The notes under the pieces: generated by a model
Databases searched by the model: none
What the model was told of the DNA's origin: nothing
The model's input: the letters and a program-made list of their open reading frames with translations, nothing else
From: Streptomyces sp. CGMCC 4.7035
GTDB taxonomy: Bacteria; Actinomycetota; Actinomycetes; Streptomycetales; Streptomycetaceae
Reading direction: 5' to 3'
NCBI RefSeq assembly: GCF_031583065.1
Contig: NZ_CP134053.1
Location: 5,559,001-5,623,000 of the forward strand
Length of the DNA: 64,000 nucleotides
Made by a program: the position numbers and the translations under genes
Shown here: positions 62,060 through 64,000 of the stretch, one piece after another
Layout of the letters: each line of letters opens with the position of its first letter
How positions within the stretch are numbered: position 1 is the first letter of the stretch

Positions 62060-63862
62060 TTGGCCGGGCGCATCGAAGACTACGCACTCATCGGAGACAT
62101 GCAGACCGCGACGCTGGTCTGCCGGGACGGCACCGTGGACTGGCTGTGCCTGCCCCGTTTCGACTCCCATGCCGTCTTCGCGGGGCTGCTCGGCACGGAG
62201 GAACACGGGTTCTGGCGCCTGGGTCCGGCCTACGCGGCCGACACCGAGCCGCCGACGGCGACCCGGCGGTCCTACCGCGGCGAGTCCCTGATCCTCGAAT
62301 CGGAGTGGGACACCCCGCGCGGCACGGTCCGGGTCACCGACTTCATGCCGCCCCGTGACGGCGCACCGCAGCTGATCCGGATCGTGGAGGGCGTCACGGG
62401 CCGGGTGCCCATGCGGTCGGCGCTGCGGATGCGGTTCTCGTACGGGCGCATCGTGCCGTGGGTGCACAAGCACGAGGGGCGTACGGTGGCCGTCGCCGGA
62501 CCCGACTCGGTGTGGTTCGACACCCAGGCCGAGACCTACGGCAAGGGCCTGACCACGTACGCGGACTTCACGGTCGCCCCGGGTGACCGGATCGCGTTCA
62601 CGATCTCGTGGCAGCCCTCGCACAAGGAGCCGCCGTCGATGCCGGAGCCCGAGCAGTCGCTGGAGGCGACCGAGGAGTTCTGGCGCGAATGGGTGGAGCA
62701 CTGTACGTACCACGGTCCCTACCGGGAGGCCGTGGTCCGCTCCCTGATCACGCTCAAGGCCCTGACCTACGCGCCGACGGGCGGCATCGTGGCCGCGCCC
62801 ACGACCTCGCTGCCGGAGGAGATCGGCGGCGTGCGCAACTGGGACTACCGCTACACATGGCTGCGCGACGCGGCGATCACCCTGTCCTCGCTGCTGCGCA
62901 CCGGCTACCGCGACGAAGCGCGCGCCTGGCGCGAGTGGCTGCTGCGGGCGGTGGCCGGCGATCCCGAGAACCTGCAGATCATGTACGGCATCGCCGGCGA
63001 ACGTGAGCTGGGCGAGGCCGAGCTGGACTGGCTGCCCGGGTACGAGAACTCGGCGCCGGTGCGCGTCGGCAACGGCGCCGCGCACCAGCTGCAGCTGGAC
63101 GTCTACGGAGAGGTCACCGAGGCACTCCATCTGGCCCATATGACGGGCCTGGCCCGCAGCGACTACGCGTCCCTGCTCCAGCTCAAGCTCATCCGCTACC
63201 TGGAGCGGCACTGGGACGAGCCGGACGAGGGCATCTGGGAGGTGCGCGGTCCCCGCCGCCACTTCGTGCACTCCAAGGTCATGGCCTGGGTCGCGGTCGA
63301 CCGCACGATCAAACTGATCGAGTCCGGGGACGTGGACGGCCCGCTGGAGAGGTGGCGCGAGCTGCGCGACGACATCCACCGGGACGTGTGCGAGAAGGGC
63401 TACGACAAGGACCGCAACACCTTCACGCAGTCGTACGGCTCCAAGGAGCTGGACGCCTCGCTGCTGCTGATTCCGCAGATGGGCTTCCTGCCGCCGGACG
63501 ACAAGCGCGTGATCGGCACGATCGAGGCGATCCAGCGCGAGCTGTCCACGCCGGACGGCTTCATCCTGCGCTACCCGACGCAGGGCGAGGAGGAGGGCGT
63601 CGACGGTCTGCCGGGCGACGAGGGCGCGTTCCTCGCCTGCTCCTTCTGGATGGCGGACGACCTGGCGATGATCGGCCGGGTGGACGAGGCCCGCAAGCTC
63701 TTCGAGAAGCTGCTGGCCCTGCGCAACGACCTGGGCCTGCTCGCCGAGGAATGGGACCCGCGCCTGCAGCGCCAGGTCGGCAACTTCCCGCAAGCGTTCA
63801 GCCACGTGCCACTGATCGACACGGCGCTGCGGCTCACGGCTTCCGGGGCGTACGGGGGCTGA
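62060..63862 (+). CDS. Glycoside hydrolase family 15 protein (glucoamylase/trehalase-like)
   Basis: The start is TTG 62060 with GGAG 5 nt upstream, giving 600 aa beginning M-A-G-R-I-E-D-Y-A-L-I-G-D, the conserved N-terminus of this group (signal-less). An N-terminal beta-sandwich (DYALIGDMQTATLVCRDGTVDW) precedes the (alpha/alpha)6 barrel with GGVRNWDYRYTWLRDAAITL near 255-275 and DEGAFLACSFWMADDLAMIG near 515-535, the two regions that carry the catalytic glutamates in GH15. Actinobacterial members of this type include trehalases. It is cytoplasmic and probably monocistronic. Confidence 0.9.
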   Translation: MAGRIEDYALIGDMQTATLVCRDGTVDWLCLPRFDSHAVFAGLLGTEEHGFWRLGPAYAADTEPPTATRRSYRGESLILESEWDTPRGTVRVTDFMPPRDGAPQLIRIVEGVTGRVPMRSALRMRFSYGRIVPWVHKHEGRTVAVAGPDSVWFDTQAETYGKGLTTYADFTVAPGDRIAFTISWQPSHKEPPSMPEPEQSLEATEEFWREWVEHCTYHGPYREAVVRSLITLKALTYAPTGGIVAAPTTSLPEEIGGVRNWDYRYTWLRDAAITLSSLLRTGYRDEARAWREWLLRAVAGDPENLQIMYGIAGERELGEAELDWLPGYENSAPVRVGNGAAHQLQLDVYGEVTEALHLAHMTGLARSDYASLLQLKLIRYLERHWDEPDEGIWEVRGPRRHFVHSKVMAWVAVDRTIKLIESGDVDGPLERWRELRDDIHRDVCEKGYDKDRNTFTQSYGSKELDASLLLIPQMGFLPPDDKRVIGTIEAIQRELSTPDGFILRYPTQGEEEGVDGLPGDEGAFLACSFWMADDLAMIGRVDEARKLFEKLLALRNDLGLLAEEWDPRLQRQVGNFPQAFSHVPLIDTALRLTASGAYGG

Positions 63863-63884
63863 GCCCGGCCTTCACGACACGTGC

Positions 63885-63904
63885 GGCCCCGCTGAGGCGG
63901 GGCC
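63885..63904 (+). terminator. Hairpin terminator after the GH15 gene
   Basis: GGCCCCGC and GCGGGGCC form a perfect 8-bp stem with a TGAG loop, 22 nt past the stop. The rest of the window (63905-64000) shows a further small CCGGGT/ACCCGG hairpin and no gene. Confidence 0.75.
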
Positions 63905-64000
63905 CCGTGGGGACTCCTCGACAAGCCGGGTCTTCCCGACCCGGCGCCTCCCGTTGAGGATCAAGGGCTGTCCGCCGAACAGGACCGACACCCTGTGCCC

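Overview
The window is a stretch of high-GC chromosome from a Streptomyces. This rests on codon use with G or C at nearly every third position, GTG and TTG starts, many 4-nt ATGA/GTGA gene overlaps, AGGAGG-type ribosome sites, streptogrisin-type proteases, DUF5925, DUF6529 and SepF-like genes, and an order (dnaE2, sepF-like, der-plsC-cmk-tyrA-aroH, rluB-scpB-scpA-parA, ald, pyrG) that I recall from Streptomyces genomes such as S. coelicolor. There is no rRNA, no intact tRNA, no insertion sequence, no CRISPR array and no recognisable secondary-metabolite cluster.

Layout. 0-6.3 kb: a large polysaccharide flippase fusion, a membrane-anchored GH39-like glycosidase and a DUF5925 AAA ATPase. 6.3-10.6 kb: DUF72, a small GntR regulator, two GNAT acetyltransferases, DUF402, a methyltransferase and a 44-residue basic protein. 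10.7-13.3 kb: a broken AA10 lytic polysaccharide monooxygenase, a secreted lipase, and a MarR/cupin pair with two palindromic operators. 13.3-18 kb: an ImuB-like inactive Y-family polymerase coupled to dnaE2 behind an SOS-box candidate. 18-21 kb: DoxX and two streptogrisin-type proteases. 21.3-27 kb: a five-gene minus-strand operon (43-aa peptide, FAD/NAD(P)-binding protein, two flavin monooxygenases, DUF1684), divergent from a cysteine-type leader peptide and a scrap of an ABC substrate-binding gene. 27-29 kb: a truncated nitrate-sensing-domain protein and a broken DUF5685 gene. 29-36 kb: sflA-like sepF, an acyl-CoA dehydrogenase, a DHA2 MFS exporter, a mannosyltransferase-like membrane protein, a PAP2 phosphatase and an I78 inhibitor. 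36-40 kb: an orphan ctaD overlapping a WYL regulator, and an Rpf-like LysM protein with a long structured leader. 40-50 kb: two hypothetical proteins, der-plsC-cmk, tyrA-aroH, a DUF6529/Rieske set, and nrtR with an ADP-ribosylglycohydrolase behind an NrtR-like box. 50-55 kb: rluB-scpB-scpA-RHH-like-parA. 55-64 kb: ald, an NTPase/TPR protein, a NUDIX hydrolase, pyrG and a GH15 enzyme.

The most unusual observations are these. (i) A 44-bp dispersed repeat, 38/44 identical between copies, lies in the same reading frame and orientation inside both dnaE2 and scpA; a second, palindromic repeat forms part of the flippase linker and recurs in an intergenic gap. (ii) Four genes within 18 kb are broken by deletions, including an apparent scar that fuses a sulfonate-type binding-protein remnant to a truncated sensor gene. 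(iii) A small peptide is translationally coupled to a flavin-enzyme operon next to a cysteine-responsive leader peptide. (iv) The Rpf-like gene has a roughly 160-nt, strongly folded leader.

All homology statements are from recognition of motifs and remembered families; no database search was run.
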